From the NCBI GenBank assembly GCA_002401155.1, contig NVSG01000007.1:27555-91554 (forward strand): 64,000 nucleotides of DNA, written 5' to 3'. Below, piece by piece: positions 45,583 through 55,500 of this stretch. The position numbers and the translations under genes were made by a program. This stretch comes from Hyphomicrobiales bacterium. Its GTDB lineage: Bacteria > Pseudomonadota > Alphaproteobacteria > Rhizobiales > Rhizobiaceae. Below the pieces are notes generated by a model that was not told the origin of the DNA, ran no database searches, and saw nothing but the letters and a program-made list of their open reading frames with translations. Position 1 is the first letter of the stretch, and every line of letters begins with the position of its first letter.

Positions 45583-47574
45583 TTATGACGTGACTGCACC
45601 TGTCTCGTCTCGCCGGTTGAGGACGTATGCTGTCCCCACGATAGGAACGATCAGCGCCAGCCCGGCCAAGAGGAGGTCGAAGTCGCTCCAACCCGGAATA
45701 GCTTCGCCGGGAAGTGCAATCAACACCGCACCTAAAAGAATTGGCAAACGTATCAGAGCACCCTTCGCGTTCTGGGAGAAAAGCCGGCCAACGCCCGCCA
45801 TATATCCCTGAATGGCGCTTGCAAAGACGAAGACACCAAACACCGCCAAGAGAATGGAATACACAATATTCTGCCATTCCCCGACCAAAATTAACCCCGG
45901 ATCAAGCACGAAGAAGAAGGGGATAAAATAGATTATCGAGCCAATGCGCATGGACTCAAGCCCGGTGCGCATGGGCGGTGTTTTGGCGATGGTTGCTGCG
46001 GCAAATGCTCCAAGCGCCACAGGCGGCGTGATGAAACTCAACATACCCCAGTAGAAAATGAACAGATGCACGGCAAGTGGGTTGAGACCAACTTGAATAA
46101 GCGCCGGTGCCAACATTATAGCCAAGAAAATATAGCAGGCAGTGGCCGTCATCCCCACACCCAAAATCAGGCTGGTTATGGCACCCATAATAAGCAGCAA
46201 TATTGGAGAACCGCCAGCAATGAACAATAAATCATTGACCAATGTTCCGGCAAGACCGGTCATGGACAACCCGCCCACGATCATGCCAACCGCGCCCAGC
46301 GTTGCAGCAAGGGTTGCAAACAATCGGCCCAAACTATCAATGAATGCCAGAACCTTTTCTTTACCCCAGCGATCAGTTTTGGATATAACCTGATTGATTA
46401 CTAGCAGAACCACGGTCGCATAATAAGGCGCCAACAATTCCCGGCGCAGCACCAACAGCATGAATACCAAGAGTATAATGGCAAAGATATGATGCCAGCC
46501 TTCTTTGACTGTTTTACTAAGACTAGGCAAATCTTCCACGGCCATTCCGGCAAGACCATCGCGTGCAGCACGCGCGTCTATCTGGATGAACAGGCCGAAA
46601 AAATAAAGAAACGCCGGAACAACCGCCGCAATGGCAATCGTTGCATAAGGAACTTGCAGAAAATTGGCCATGACAAAGGCAGCAGCACCCATCACAGGCG
46701 GCATCAATACACCACCCGTAGAAGCGCAGGTTTCGATCGCAGCAGCAGTGACGCCTTTCATACCGGAACGCTTCATGGCGGGAATTGTCATCACGCCCGT
46801 GGTCATCACATTGGTAACAACTGAGCCGCTGAGCGATCCCATCAGACCACTTGATACAATAGCAACTTTTGCAGGACCACCTCGTACGTGCCCCAGAAGC
46901 GCAAAAGCCAGATTGATAAAGAACCGACCAGCGCCGGTGAATTCCAAAGCCGCGCCAAAAATAATAAATCCGAACACCAAATTGGCAAAGGCCTTGAGTG
47001 GAATGCCAAGGATGCTTTCCAAACTCATCGAGTGGTAGGCAGCCGCATACGGAAACGGAGAGGAAAATGCCGATATGGGACCGGGCATCATGTCGGCGAA
47101 CAGCGGATAGAATGAGAAAAATGCGACGATAGAGGCAAGAACAATTCCGCCAGTACGTCGTCCAGCTTCCAGAACCAGAGCCCAAAGAATGGCACCCATG
47201 ACGATGGAGTCGGGCGGTGGGATCATTTCCCAGCCCAAAAGCACAATCGGATAGGCATAGAAAATAAAGTAGCTCAAACACACGACGGCTGTCGCTGCCA
47301 GAGCCCAGTCAATAGGGGTCGGTTTCTTGTTTGCAAGTCCGCCACGCAACGGGAACAATAGGAAAACCATTGGGATGGTAAGCCCTAGAATACCGTAAAG
47401 GTACTGGTTCTCGATTATCGTAAAATGAAATCTGGAGCTGAAATTGAAAGCCTGATTGGTGCCCAAGAAAAGCAAGATGACGGTGGCGATCCGCGTAAAC
47501 CAACGCGCAGCATTGCCAATGTCCCTGACGGGGACTGTTTCCTCGTCAGGGATTGATGATGTTTGATTAGTCAT
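45583..47574 (-). CDS. TRAP transporter fused permease (TAXI type)
   Basis: The 663-residue protein fuses the small 4-helix and the large 12-helix TRAP subunits into one membrane protein, as is usual for TAXI-type systems. Recognisable are the large-subunit stretches GAALEFTGAGRFFINLA, GLMGSLSGSVVTNVMTTGVMTIPAMKRSG and the repeat GVGMTATACYIFLAIMLAPAL. It starts 6 bp after the binding-protein gene, so they form one operon. It drives uptake of a carboxylate with the sodium or proton gradient. Confidence 0.94.
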   Translation of the reverse strand: MTNQTSSIPDEETVPVRDIGNAARWFTRIATVILLFLGTNQAFNFSSRFHFTIIENQYLYGILGLTIPMVFLLFPLRGGLANKKPTPIDWALAATAVVCLSYFIFYAYPIVLLGWEMIPPPDSIVMGAILWALVLEAGRRTGGIVLASIVAFFSFYPLFADMMPGPISAFSSPFPYAAAYHSMSLESILGIPLKAFANLVFGFIIFGAALEFTGAGRFFINLAFALLGHVRGGPAKVAIVSSGLMGSLSGSVVTNVMTTGVMTIPAMKRSGMKGVTAAAIETCASTGGVLMPPVMGAAAFVMANFLQVPYATIAIAAVVPAFLYFFGLFIQIDARAARDGLAGMAVEDLPSLSKTVKEGWHHIFAIILLVFMLLVLRRELLAPYYATVVLLVINQVISKTDRWGKEKVLAFIDSLGRLFATLAATLGAVGMIVGGLSMTGLAGTLVNDLLFIAGGSPILLLIMGAITSLILGVGMTATACYIFLAIMLAPALIQVGLNPLAVHLFIFYWGMLSFITPPVALGAFAAATIAKTPPMRTGLESMRIGSIIYFIPFFFVLDPGLILVGEWQNIVYSILLAVFGVFVFASAIQGYMAGVGRLFSQNAKGALIRLPILLGAVLIALPGEAIPGWSDFDLLLAGLALIVPIVGTAYVLNRRDETGAVTS

Positions 47575-47580
47575 TTGAAC

Positions 47581-48708
47581 CTATTTGAAATAAACTGGAA
47601 GGCCAGCAGCTTCAAGAGCCTCGGCACGAACTGTCATCCACTCTTTGGCAAATGCGTCGCCGCTTTTACCTTCCATCTTTTTCCAAGCTTCAGCAAGAAT
47701 ACCCGCACGCTTAGTCAAACCATCGGTGTGGGTCGTCAGATCGTCGGACCACACGCCAGCTTCTTTATAATAGCGTATTGCACCGGCATGATAAGGCACA
47801 ACCCACCCAAACATCTGTTTGTCCGCTGCATAACCGGCAGTACCGGCATCAGCCTTGGAATAAACTGAAACCTGAGCGTCCAGAGCTTTGGTAAGGTTAT
47901 AAACCAAATCTTCGTCAGCATGGTATGTGATCAGGTCGGGATAAGGAACGCCTGCACACTCCAAAGGACCGTCGAAAGCAGCACCAATTGTTGCAACCCG
48001 TTGGGAAAAGTGTGGGTTCACCGCACGTAGACGATCCCAGCCAGCTGTGTCGCTGTGAGGGAAAGAAAGCCACTTCAAACCACGTCCGCCGGCTGCTGCC
48101 TGTTCGACAAGACCGCCGGTTGTTATGCCAACCATTACGTCAACCTGGTCATTGACCAGAGCCTTCCATGCCCCTGCATAACCGGGAAGTTCAATCAGTT
48201 CTACGTCATCCGGGGTAAGATCGGCAAATGCCAGGAAGGCGCGAACGTTTGCTTGCAGAGAGCCAGAGCTCACAACCCAGCCCACACGCTTGCCTTTTAG
48301 GTCTGCCGGAGAATTGATGCCTGCGTCCTTAGCTGCACCCAAGCTGACACAGTTCTGTGCACCAGCCAGATTAAGAGCCTTAAGATCCTGTGGGCCCCAT
48401 TCTGGAGATGCATAGGCCTTTACGCCTTCAAATGCGAAAAACACGTCGCTACCTGCCAGCGCGAATGGAATACGGCCATCGCGAACCGGGGCAATACGCG
48501 CCTGATCGTTACTGGTGGCGACCACACGCAACGAAACGCCATAGGCATCTTGAAGTGCCTTGCCCACCGCGATTGATTGATTGTAGCCGGTGCCACCAAC
48601 GTCAAAACTTGTCCACGTTAGTGTTTTAGGCAGTTTGACATCGTCTGCAGCCAGTGCCGATGTTGCCATCAATATGGACATCGAAAAAATTGCTAATGCG
48701 TTCTTCAT
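47581..48708 (-). CDS. TAXI-family TRAP solute-binding protein
   Basis: The start at 48708 has GGGAGGAAAA upstream and yields a signal peptide (MKNALAIFSMSILMATSALA, cleaved before ADD). The 375-residue protein belongs to the TAXI group: TSFDVGGTGYNQSIAVGKALQ, then RVVATSNDQARIAPVRDG and YAGAWKALVNDQVDVMVGITT. It binds the substrate in the periplasm and delivers it to the fused permease. I infer that the ligand is the starting compound of the cluster at 32.2-45.5 kb. Confidence 0.93.
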   Translation of the reverse strand: MKNALAIFSMSILMATSALAADDVKLPKTLTWTSFDVGGTGYNQSIAVGKALQDAYGVSLRVVATSNDQARIAPVRDGRIPFALAGSDVFFAFEGVKAYASPEWGPQDLKALNLAGAQNCVSLGAAKDAGINSPADLKGKRVGWVVSSGSLQANVRAFLAFADLTPDDVELIELPGYAGAWKALVNDQVDVMVGITTGGLVEQAAAGGRGLKWLSFPHSDTAGWDRLRAVNPHFSQRVATIGAAFDGPLECAGVPYPDLITYHADEDLVYNLTKALDAQVSVYSKADAGTAGYAADKQMFGWVVPYHAGAIRYYKEAGVWSDDLTTHTDGLTKRAGILAEAWKKMEGKSGDAFAKEWMTVRAEALEAAGLPVYFK

Positions 48709-49193
48709 GGATTTTCCTCCCGCGTTTCCGCTTACTTCAAAAACTAGCGACCCGGTATTTGAATATATCGATATGATTTCCGAGCCAACGAGAAAACAAA
48801 GCACTTCGCATACGACAAAAGAAACCCAAGTCGCGGTAAATTCCGCTAGACGGAACGCCTTTTGCCCCAGTCCAGGGATTCAAATGAGTTCAACACAGAT
48901 TGTTACGGACAGAATTTTGACCAAACAATTCATTGGATTAGGTCAAACAGATGAATTTTCTATTCCGCAACAATTTAATGGATAAAAGGAGAATCACAGC
49001 ATGAATGGTTGCGGACTAAACATCACAATAATTATTACGAATTCAACTTTACCAATTTCAAACGTGACAGCTGCGGACATCAAAAACAAATCCTTTACCC
49101 GAGTTCATATTCCGTACATCCTCTGGCAAATAATCTGGAACCTAACCACTAATTTAGTAGCAGTTAGACCGTTGCAACCGAAGCGAACTGCAT
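48709..49193. other. Intergenic region between TAXI operon and FAD oxidase
   Basis: This 485-bp region holds two divergent promoters. An ATG at 49001 has a strong ribosome site (AAGGAGAATCACAGC) and opens a frame of 81 codons that overlaps the next gene; its residues look random, so I do not call it a gene. It may mark a deleted gene. Confidence 0.45.
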
Positions 49194-50486
49194 ATGGATG
49201 TTTTATCTACCCAAGGCATCAACCAATCACCTATATGGTGGGATGATGTACCACGACCAAATTTGTTCGACCGAGAGCTACCAAAAACAGCCGACGTTCT
49301 GGTCATCGGATCTGGCTATACAGGGCTAAATGCAGCGATCGAAACTTCCCGTTCAGGTCGAAATACAATTGTACTTGACGCAGAAGATGCCGGTTGGGGA
49401 TGCAGTTCTCGCAATGGGGGACAAATCAGCCCGGAAATCAAACCGAGTTTTCAGCAATTATCATCAAAATATGGAGAAACAACAGCTTTCGATATTATGG
49501 CAGAAGGCCATAGGGCAATGGCATGGCTTGAAAATTTCATCCGTTCTGAACAAATTGATTGTGACTATGATACTCCGGGAATTTTTGTTGGAGCCCATAC
49601 CCCCGCACAATATGAGGAACTGGCAAAAGAATTATCCGTCCACCCCAAAGGCTTGGAAATGCCGGGCCATGTCATTCCCCGCGCGGATCAGCATAACGAG
49701 ATCGGAACGGATGCCTATTTTGGCGGTGTCGTGTTTGACAAGAGCGCATCAGTGCATCCCGCGAAATTGCATCAGGGCTTGCTGGAAAAAGCGCTGGCAG
49801 CTTCAGCAACAATTATTCCACATTGTCGGGCAATTGCCATTAATCGAGACGGTGATGAATTTCAGGTTTCTACATCGAAAGGAATAATCAGAACACGCGA
49901 AATTCTGATTGCGACCAACGGCTATACAAAGGGCATTTCGCCCTGGCTGCAACGCCGAATTATTCCAATTGGGAGCTACATGATTGCAACTGAGCCGCTT
50001 CCAAAAGCGCTCATGGACAGCCTTCTCCCGACAAACCGAAATTTGGGCGATACGCGCAAAGTAATCTATTATTATCGCCCATCACCAGATCGCACGCGCA
50101 TTATTTTTGGCGGGCGAGTGACCGGAGGAGAAACAGACCCACTGGTAAGCGCACCATTATTATTTCGTGATCTTGTTTTATTATTCCCGGAAATTGCCAA
50201 GTACAAAGTTAGTCATTCATGGATGGGGTTCATCGCCTACACATTTGACCATTTGGCACATGTTGGAAAGCACGAAGGCATCCATTATGCCATGGGGTAT
50301 TGTGGTTCTGGCATTGCCATGTCCTGCTATTTCGGCACCCGCATTGCCCAGCAATTGCTGGGAAAGCCCGAGGGCAGAACAGCGTTTGATAAACTAAATT
50401 TTCAGACAAGACCATTCTACAAGGGCAATCCATGGTTTTTACCGGCAGCAGTGGCCTATTATCGCTGGCGTGATCAGAACAGATGA
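49194..50486 (+). CDS. FAD-dependent amine/amino-acid oxidase (DAO family)
   Basis: The 430-residue flavoenzyme has the dinucleotide motif VLVIGSGYTGLNAAIE near residue 35 and the downstream WGCSSRNGGQISPE, typical of PuuB-like gamma-glutamylputrescine or related oxidases, and the C-terminal GIHYAMGYCGSGIAMSCYFG flavin contact. It would oxidise an imported amine or N-substituted amino acid. Its neighbours to the right are a Pot-type importer and a racemase, which fits amine catabolism. Confidence 0.92.
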   Translation: MDVLSTQGINQSPIWWDDVPRPNLFDRELPKTADVLVIGSGYTGLNAAIETSRSGRNTIVLDAEDAGWGCSSRNGGQISPEIKPSFQQLSSKYGETTAFDIMAEGHRAMAWLENFIRSEQIDCDYDTPGIFVGAHTPAQYEELAKELSVHPKGLEMPGHVIPRADQHNEIGTDAYFGGVVFDKSASVHPAKLHQGLLEKALAASATIIPHCRAIAINRDGDEFQVSTSKGIIRTREILIATNGYTKGISPWLQRRIIPIGSYMIATEPLPKALMDSLLPTNRNLGDTRKVIYYYRPSPDRTRIIFGGRVTGGETDPLVSAPLLFRDLVLLFPEIAKYKVSHSWMGFIAYTFDHLAHVGKHEGIHYAMGYCGSGIAMSCYFGTRIAQQLLGKPEGRTAFDKLNFQTRPFYKGNPWFLPAAVAYYRWRDQNR

Positions 50487-50846
50487 TTCATACGATAAAC
50501 GTAAGCCCCATAGGCATCTTGCGTCGAAGAAAAGTTCCGTATTGCACTGGATCGCTTGCGCGATGAAGGCTTGTCAGCAAGCATGTCACACAATTAGAAA
50601 AATATATGATAGCAGAGCAAAAAACCTCGCATCATCGAGAATCTTGCATTTTTTAAGAAATAGATTTCATTAAGAAAATTTGGTTGCGGGGATCCGCAAC
50701 TACCGATGTCGAACCGGGTTTTTCCATGCTGATGCATAATGGGCTAACGGAGGCGGTATTTTGATAAAACAATCAAAGAAAGATAAGAATATCTTTTAAA
50801 CAAGTAACTCGCTTTCGTCAGATTAAGTCGAGCCTTCTATAAGTTA
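50487..50846. other. Intergenic region with possible gene remnant
   Basis: No intact gene is present. On the plus strand 50523-50597 reads as VEEKFRIALDRLRDEGLSAS and a few more residues before a stop codon, which looks coded but lacks a start and any recognisable partner; it may be the 3' end of a deleted gene. A short stem-loop (TTGCGG/CCGCAA) lies near 50690. Confidence 0.35.
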
Positions 50847-51704
50847 TCATCCCAATTCAAATGTTGTGATTCCAAATGTTTTTGATGATGGTTCTTCGAT
50901 GGGGCCACGATACATTCTAGCCGTTTCGAAAACAGCGCGAAGACCATATTGTTCAGCAAAATCGCCGCCATTGGTATTGGCTTGCTGAACATCCAATGAG
51001 ACTTCGCGGTCCTTTGGAAGACCACTACATAATTGCTCAAACAGCCCCTGCGCGATTTGCTGGTTGTCAGCGAATAGCGGTCCAACTTTATAGCCCGAAC
51101 GGCACCTACGAATAGTAGCATATCCGGCCAATTCGTCATCAATCAATGCGACTTTTGTTTTGCGATGAGCCGCACAGCCCCCAACAGTCCAGTCACGCAC
51201 AAAACCTTCACGATTGGCTGGAAAACAAAATTTATCATAGGCTAGAATGGCATCAATGTCTGTTGGTATAAAATCTCTGATAGCACCTTCAAACATGGTT
51301 TCCGTTTTAATGAGAGGCACACCAGTAAAACGAACGTTTCTCCCGGCATAGATAAACCCGCTTCGTTTATAGTTTTCCTGTTGGTCCACAACCCCGTCCA
51401 GACCAATGGTGCGATTGCCCAAATGCGCCATTCCAGCATTCCATGTGGCCAGCCCCACGCCCGTTCCGCGATAATCGGAATGAACAATATAAAATCCAAG
51501 GAATCCAAAATGCTCCCCATAACGCACGACGGATATCGATGACACGGGCACACCATCCTGCCACCCCATCAAGAACCCATCTGGATCAACTTTATGGAAA
51601 ACTTCTAGATCACCGAGGCCCGGGTTCCATCCTTCCTCTGCTGCCCATTCAATCGCTATGGCAAATTCATCCTTGCTGGCAGGCCTGATAACAAGGTCAT
51701 TCAT
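50847..51704 (-). CDS. Two-domain GNAT acetyltransferase
   Basis: The start at 51704 (MNDLVIRPASKDEF) overlaps the racemase stop codon by 8 bp. The 285-residue protein has an N-terminal GNAT domain (residues 1-140, with FYIVHSDYRGTGVGLATWNAG, the acetyl-CoA loop) and a C-terminal YitH-like domain. It probably acetylates a small amine or amino acid and is the last gene of the second Pot-type operon. Confidence 0.88.
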   Translation of the reverse strand: MNDLVIRPASKDEFAIAIEWAAEEGWNPGLGDLEVFHKVDPDGFLMGWQDGVPVSSISVVRYGEHFGFLGFYIVHSDYRGTGVGLATWNAGMAHLGNRTIGLDGVVDQQENYKRSGFIYAGRNVRFTGVPLIKTETMFEGAIRDFIPTDIDAILAYDKFCFPANREGFVRDWTVGGCAAHRKTKVALIDDELAGYATIRRCRSGYKVGPLFADNQQIAQGLFEQLCSGLPKDREVSLDVQQANTNGGDFAEQYGLRAVFETARMYRGPIEEPSSKTFGITTFELG

Positions 51705-52371
51705 TTGATATGCCCATGCGAACAAGCCCTTCGCAGAACCCGACAGCCGCCGCCACACCATCGATCACAGGCAGATTAAAAGCCTGCGTCATGCTGGCGG
51801 CAAGATCAGCCATGCCGGCACATCCCAGAACAACCACATCACATTGGTCCTCCTGAATTGCCACTTTAGCCTCATTGCGGATCGTCGTTTCTGCCTTTGA
51901 TCCTTCATCCTCAAGATCAAGCACCGGTACACCCGAGGCACGCACTTTCGCGCAACGATCAGAAAAACCGTAACGCTCAATGTTGTCCTCGATTACAGGA
52001 ACAGAAACCGCCAAGGTGGTTACCACTGAAAATTTCCCACCGAGCATCATAGCCGCATGAAAGGCTGCTTCTCCGATGCCAAGCACCGGAATAGAAGTTC
52101 GCGACTTCAAATCCAGCAAGCCAGTATCATCAAAGCAGGCAATGATGACAGCATCATAAGGATGCCCCGGCGCAAGTCGATCTTCAAAAACCCTCAGCAG
52201 ACCTGGCCATGCATCATCACCATCCTGAGGCCCCTGAATGGAGGCCGGACCATCGGCTGGGTTTGTTGCCGTTATTACGGTACCGGGTGCAGCAATTTTT
52301 TCTGCAGCTTCTGCTATGGATGAAGTCATGGAAGCGGTCGAATTGGGATTTATAATAAGAATACGCACCAC
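51697..52371 (-). CDS. Asp/Glu/hydantoin racemase-family protein
   Basis: The 224-residue protein has the two-domain pattern with catalytic Cys in AVIIACFDDTGL (near residue 80) and VVLGCAGMADLA (near 185), preceded by INPNSTASMTSSI. This pairing is typical of hydantoin, allantoin and aspartate racemases. It lies between the permease and acetyltransferase genes with overlapping ends, so it likely acts on the imported compound. Confidence 0.92.
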   Translation of the reverse strand: MVRILIINPNSTASMTSSIAEAAEKIAAPGTVITATNPADGPASIQGPQDGDDAWPGLLRVFEDRLAPGHPYDAVIIACFDDTGLLDLKSRTSIPVLGIGEAAFHAAMMLGGKFSVVTTLAVSVPVIEDNIERYGFSDRCAKVRASGVPVLDLEDEGSKAETTIRNEAKVAIQEDQCDVVVLGCAGMADLAASMTQAFNLPVIDGVAAAVGFCEGLVRMGISNE

Positions 52372-53210
52372 TAAACCATACCCTTTCCAGCATCATTTCC
52401 TGCTCCGGCCTGCCGACGACGCAATAAAACGGCAATAAGCAGAAAAGTACCGATGATGAAAAAGGAGAAAACAGTGGTCAGCGTTCCCAGCGCGTAGAGC
52501 ACTGGGGAGGTAACATTTGTGGTCATACCAAAAATTTCCAGAGGCAGGGTGTTAAAGGAACCAGAAGTCAGCAAAGTCCGGGCAAATTCATCATAGGACA
52601 AAGTGAAACCAAAGAGCGCAACACCGATCAGGCTTGGGGCAATAATCGGCAACACCACATAACGGATGGTTTGCCAGGATGTAGCCCCCAGATCGCGCGC
52701 GGCTTCCTCATAGGATTTGTCAAAACGGTTAAAGACCGCAAACATGATGAGCAGTCCGAAAGGCAGGGTCCATGTCAGTTGCGACCCAAATCCCGATGTC
52801 GCCCAATGCACCTCCAGATCGAGAACATTGAAGATCAATCCCACCCCAAGCGAGACCAGGATTGAGGGAATGGTCAGGCTGATGATGACAAGATAAAACA
52901 ACGGGGTTGAACCATGAAACTTGTTTCGGAACGCCAACCCTCCCATCACGGAAATAATGACCGTCACAACCATCACCATAAGCCCGAGTGCAAAGGACCG
53001 ACGCAGGGATGCCCAGATATCTCCCACGGCCTGTTGCTCGAACAGATCGTAGAACCAGTGCATCGATACACCGTTCATTGGAAAGGTCAGTCCGCCCTGA
53101 GGGCCCTGAAACGAGAGAACGCCAATCGTCACAATGGGTCCATAAAGGAACAGAATAAAAAGCCCAAAAAAGGCAGCAAGGACATAGAAAGATCGCGAGC
53201 GTGGTTCCAT
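52371..53210 (-). CDS. Pot-type ABC permease (PotC-like), second system
   Basis: The start at 53210 (MEPRSRSFY) follows the end of the partner permease within 2 bp. Six helices and the docking motif YEEAARDLGATSWQTIRYVVLP identify a PotC/PotI-type permease of 279 residues. Confidence 0.93.
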   Translation of the reverse strand: MEPRSRSFYVLAAFFGLFILFLYGPIVTIGVLSFQGPQGGLTFPMNGVSMHWFYDLFEQQAVGDIWASLRRSFALGLMVMVVTVIISVMGGLAFRNKFHGSTPLFYLVIISLTIPSILVSLGVGLIFNVLDLEVHWATSGFGSQLTWTLPFGLLIMFAVFNRFDKSYEEAARDLGATSWQTIRYVVLPIIAPSLIGVALFGFTLSYDEFARTLLTSGSFNTLPLEIFGMTTNVTSPVLYALGTLTTVFSFFIIGTFLLIAVLLRRRQAGAGNDAGKGMV

Positions 53211-53211
53211 C

Positions 53212-54138
53212 TCAAAGCTCCTTACGAATATCAACAAAGCGCATCATGATGCCGATCATAATCAGCACCGTAATGAGCAGAACCACCGCACTTGCGGCTG
53301 CAGCCGGATATTGCAGCAGGGCAATTTCATTAGAAATCACCCGCCCCACAGAAGCGCTTTGGCCGCCGGACATAAAGCGCACTGTGATAAAATCACCCAT
53401 CACCAGCGTCACAACAAAGATCGACCCGATCATGATGCCGGGCTTGGTCAGCGGGATAATGACATTAGTAAGAATTTGAAAATTCGAGGCACCAGCATCG
53501 CGTGCCGCTTCGATCAGGGATTTATCTATCCGCATCATCGTATTGAACACCGGCACCACCATGAAAAGGCAATAAAGATGGACAAAAGCCAGCACCACAG
53601 CAAAATCAGAAAACAACAACCAGTCCAGCGGTTGGTCGATTACTCCGGTATTGATCAAGGCAGAATTCGCCAATCCATTGCGACCAAGAAACGGTATCCA
53701 TGAAATCATACGGATAATGTTTGATGTCCAGAACGGCACCGTACAGATTAAAAACAACGTGATTTGCATCGGCAATGTGCGCACATGAAATGCCAGAAAA
53801 TAGGCAATTGTAAATCCAATAGTGGTGCAGAAAATCCACACCAATATCATGAATTTGAAGGTTTTCAGATAGGTAGCCAACGTGACCGGGGAGGTCAACA
53901 GATAGGCATAATTTTCGAAAACAAATGCCGGGAAAAAATTATAGTCATTGTAGTCCCAAAAACTCACAATCACGATTGTAAGAATTGGCAATACCAGAAA
54001 AAACCCAAGCACCATTACCAGTGGGCTAACCAGATACCAACTGGTCCTTTGCTGCGCGCTTGCTTTGGCGGACAGTTTTTTCAAATTTGATCCCGGCGCC
54101 AGTTTAGCGCCGGATATCGATGTTTTCATTTCAGTCAT
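53212..54138 (-). CDS. Pot-type ABC permease (PotB-like), second system
   Basis: A 308-residue permease with six helices and the docking motif LIEAARDAGASNFQILTNVIIP. Unlike the homologue at 11638 it has no long coiled-coil insertion after the first helix. It forms the channel with the PotC-like gene that follows. Confidence 0.93.
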   Translation of the reverse strand: MTEMKTSISGAKLAPGSNLKKLSAKASAQQRTSWYLVSPLVMVLGFFLVLPILTIVIVSFWDYNDYNFFPAFVFENYAYLLTSPVTLATYLKTFKFMILVWIFCTTIGFTIAYFLAFHVRTLPMQITLFLICTVPFWTSNIIRMISWIPFLGRNGLANSALINTGVIDQPLDWLLFSDFAVVLAFVHLYCLFMVVPVFNTMMRIDKSLIEAARDAGASNFQILTNVIIPLTKPGIMIGSIFVVTLVMGDFITVRFMSGGQSASVGRVISNEIALLQYPAAAASAVVLLITVLIMIGIMMRFVDIRKEL

Positions 54139-54147
54139 AAAATATGC

Positions 54148-55440
54148 CTAAGCCGCGATGAACTCATTCCATTTTCTGACCATGTGCCGGTTTTCATCCA
54201 TGACAGAATTCCAGCACGCAACAGCGCCCATACGATCATAGAAGGAACCACCATCGCGCACCGCGCCAGCTTTTTCCAGCACATTACCTTGTGGACTTTT
54301 AATCTCGCCCTTGGCTGCTTTGCCTTCGAACCAATAGCCCCATTCATCTTCGCTCATGAAGTTTTTTGAGGTTTCAGGAACCGCAGAATAATACCCCTGA
54401 CGCATCAGATAGCCACCGACCCAGCCATCAAGATACCAGTTGATATATTCATAAGCTGCATCCAGTTCGATACCGGATAAGTTTGAGGAAAGCCCAAGAC
54501 CACCACCCCATGAGCGATAGCCCTCTTTAAGAGGCTGATAAACACATGGAATACCTTTGGAACGCACCGCAGTAATCGCTGGAGACCACATGGACTGAAT
54601 GACGACTTCGCCCGATGCCATCAGGTTCACGCTTTCATCAAAAGATTTCCAGAATGCACGGAACTGGCCAGACTGCTTGGCTTCAATAAAGATCGCAATT
54701 GTCTTGTCGATCTCTTCCTTGGTCATATTACCTTTGTCACCATACTTGACTTCACCCATAGCTTCGCAAACCATGGCTGCATCCATAATTCCGATGGACG
54801 AAATATCGAGAATGGACGCTTTTCCCTTGAATTCAGGGTTCAGCAATTCGGCCCAACTATCGATCGGGCGACCAATCAGATCAGGCCGGATACCCAATGT
54901 ATCGGCATTATAAATTGTCGGGATCAATGTCATCCAGCCAGATTCATTGTCGACAAATTTCTTACCACCGGGGCCTTCAACAAAACCAACTGTGTGCGGC
55001 GCTGTGCCCTGAGCGATAACGGATTCCGGTGTCAGTTTGCCGGATCGGAATGTGCCAACAATCTTGTCATAATTTTTGATTTTGGAGGTATCCATTGCCT
55101 GCAAGTTTCCAGCACCCCAGACTTTTTTACAAATCCAGTATTCGATATCGGCAATATCGAAACTCTTTGGCTGGGTTGCCGCGCGCTGAGTAACACTGTC
55201 TGAATCAAGCGCCGTCATTTGCAACGTAAAACCGAGGTCTTCTTTCACCTTGGTCGCGACATCATTCAAGTTAGAAACGCCCGTACCGAACTGGCGCAAG
55301 GTGACATTTTTAATGTTCTGGGCCCAAATGGTTGGAAAGCCGGTGATTGCCCCTGCCCCCAAAGCCACACCTGCAGTTGCAGCAGCGCCTTTCAAAATAG
55401 ACCGACGACCTATGGTCGATTTATTCTTCCCTTTTGTCAT
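54148..55440 (-). CDS. Pot-type ABC substrate-binding protein, second system
   Basis: The start at 55440 (MTKGKNKS) is 8 nt from AGGAG. The 430-residue protein has a twin-arginine signal (GRRSILKGAAATAGVAL) and a mature domain beginning KNVTLRQFGTG. It is longer than classical PotD and resembles the opine/amine-binding subset. It is the second gene of the operon, after the ATPase. Confidence 0.91.
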   Translation of the reverse strand: MTKGKNKSTIGRRSILKGAAATAGVALGAGAITGFPTIWAQNIKNVTLRQFGTGVSNLNDVATKVKEDLGFTLQMTALDSDSVTQRAATQPKSFDIADIEYWICKKVWGAGNLQAMDTSKIKNYDKIVGTFRSGKLTPESVIAQGTAPHTVGFVEGPGGKKFVDNESGWMTLIPTIYNADTLGIRPDLIGRPIDSWAELLNPEFKGKASILDISSIGIMDAAMVCEAMGEVKYGDKGNMTKEEIDKTIAIFIEAKQSGQFRAFWKSFDESVNLMASGEVVIQSMWSPAITAVRSKGIPCVYQPLKEGYRSWGGGLGLSSNLSGIELDAAYEYINWYLDGWVGGYLMRQGYYSAVPETSKNFMSEDEWGYWFEGKAAKGEIKSPQGNVLEKAGAVRDGGSFYDRMGAVACWNSVMDENRHMVRKWNEFIAA

Positions 55441-55500
55441 ATCCATAACTCCTATTTTACATTGCAACATTTATCGGCCTGCACCGATAAGTTTCGCGGT

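Noticed and set aside
46523..47281. A 252-codon frame on the minus strand inside the TRAP permease gene
   Set aside because: It is another frame of the same strand as the permease, very rich in Cys and Ser, and overlaps a clear membrane protein. It is a shadow frame.
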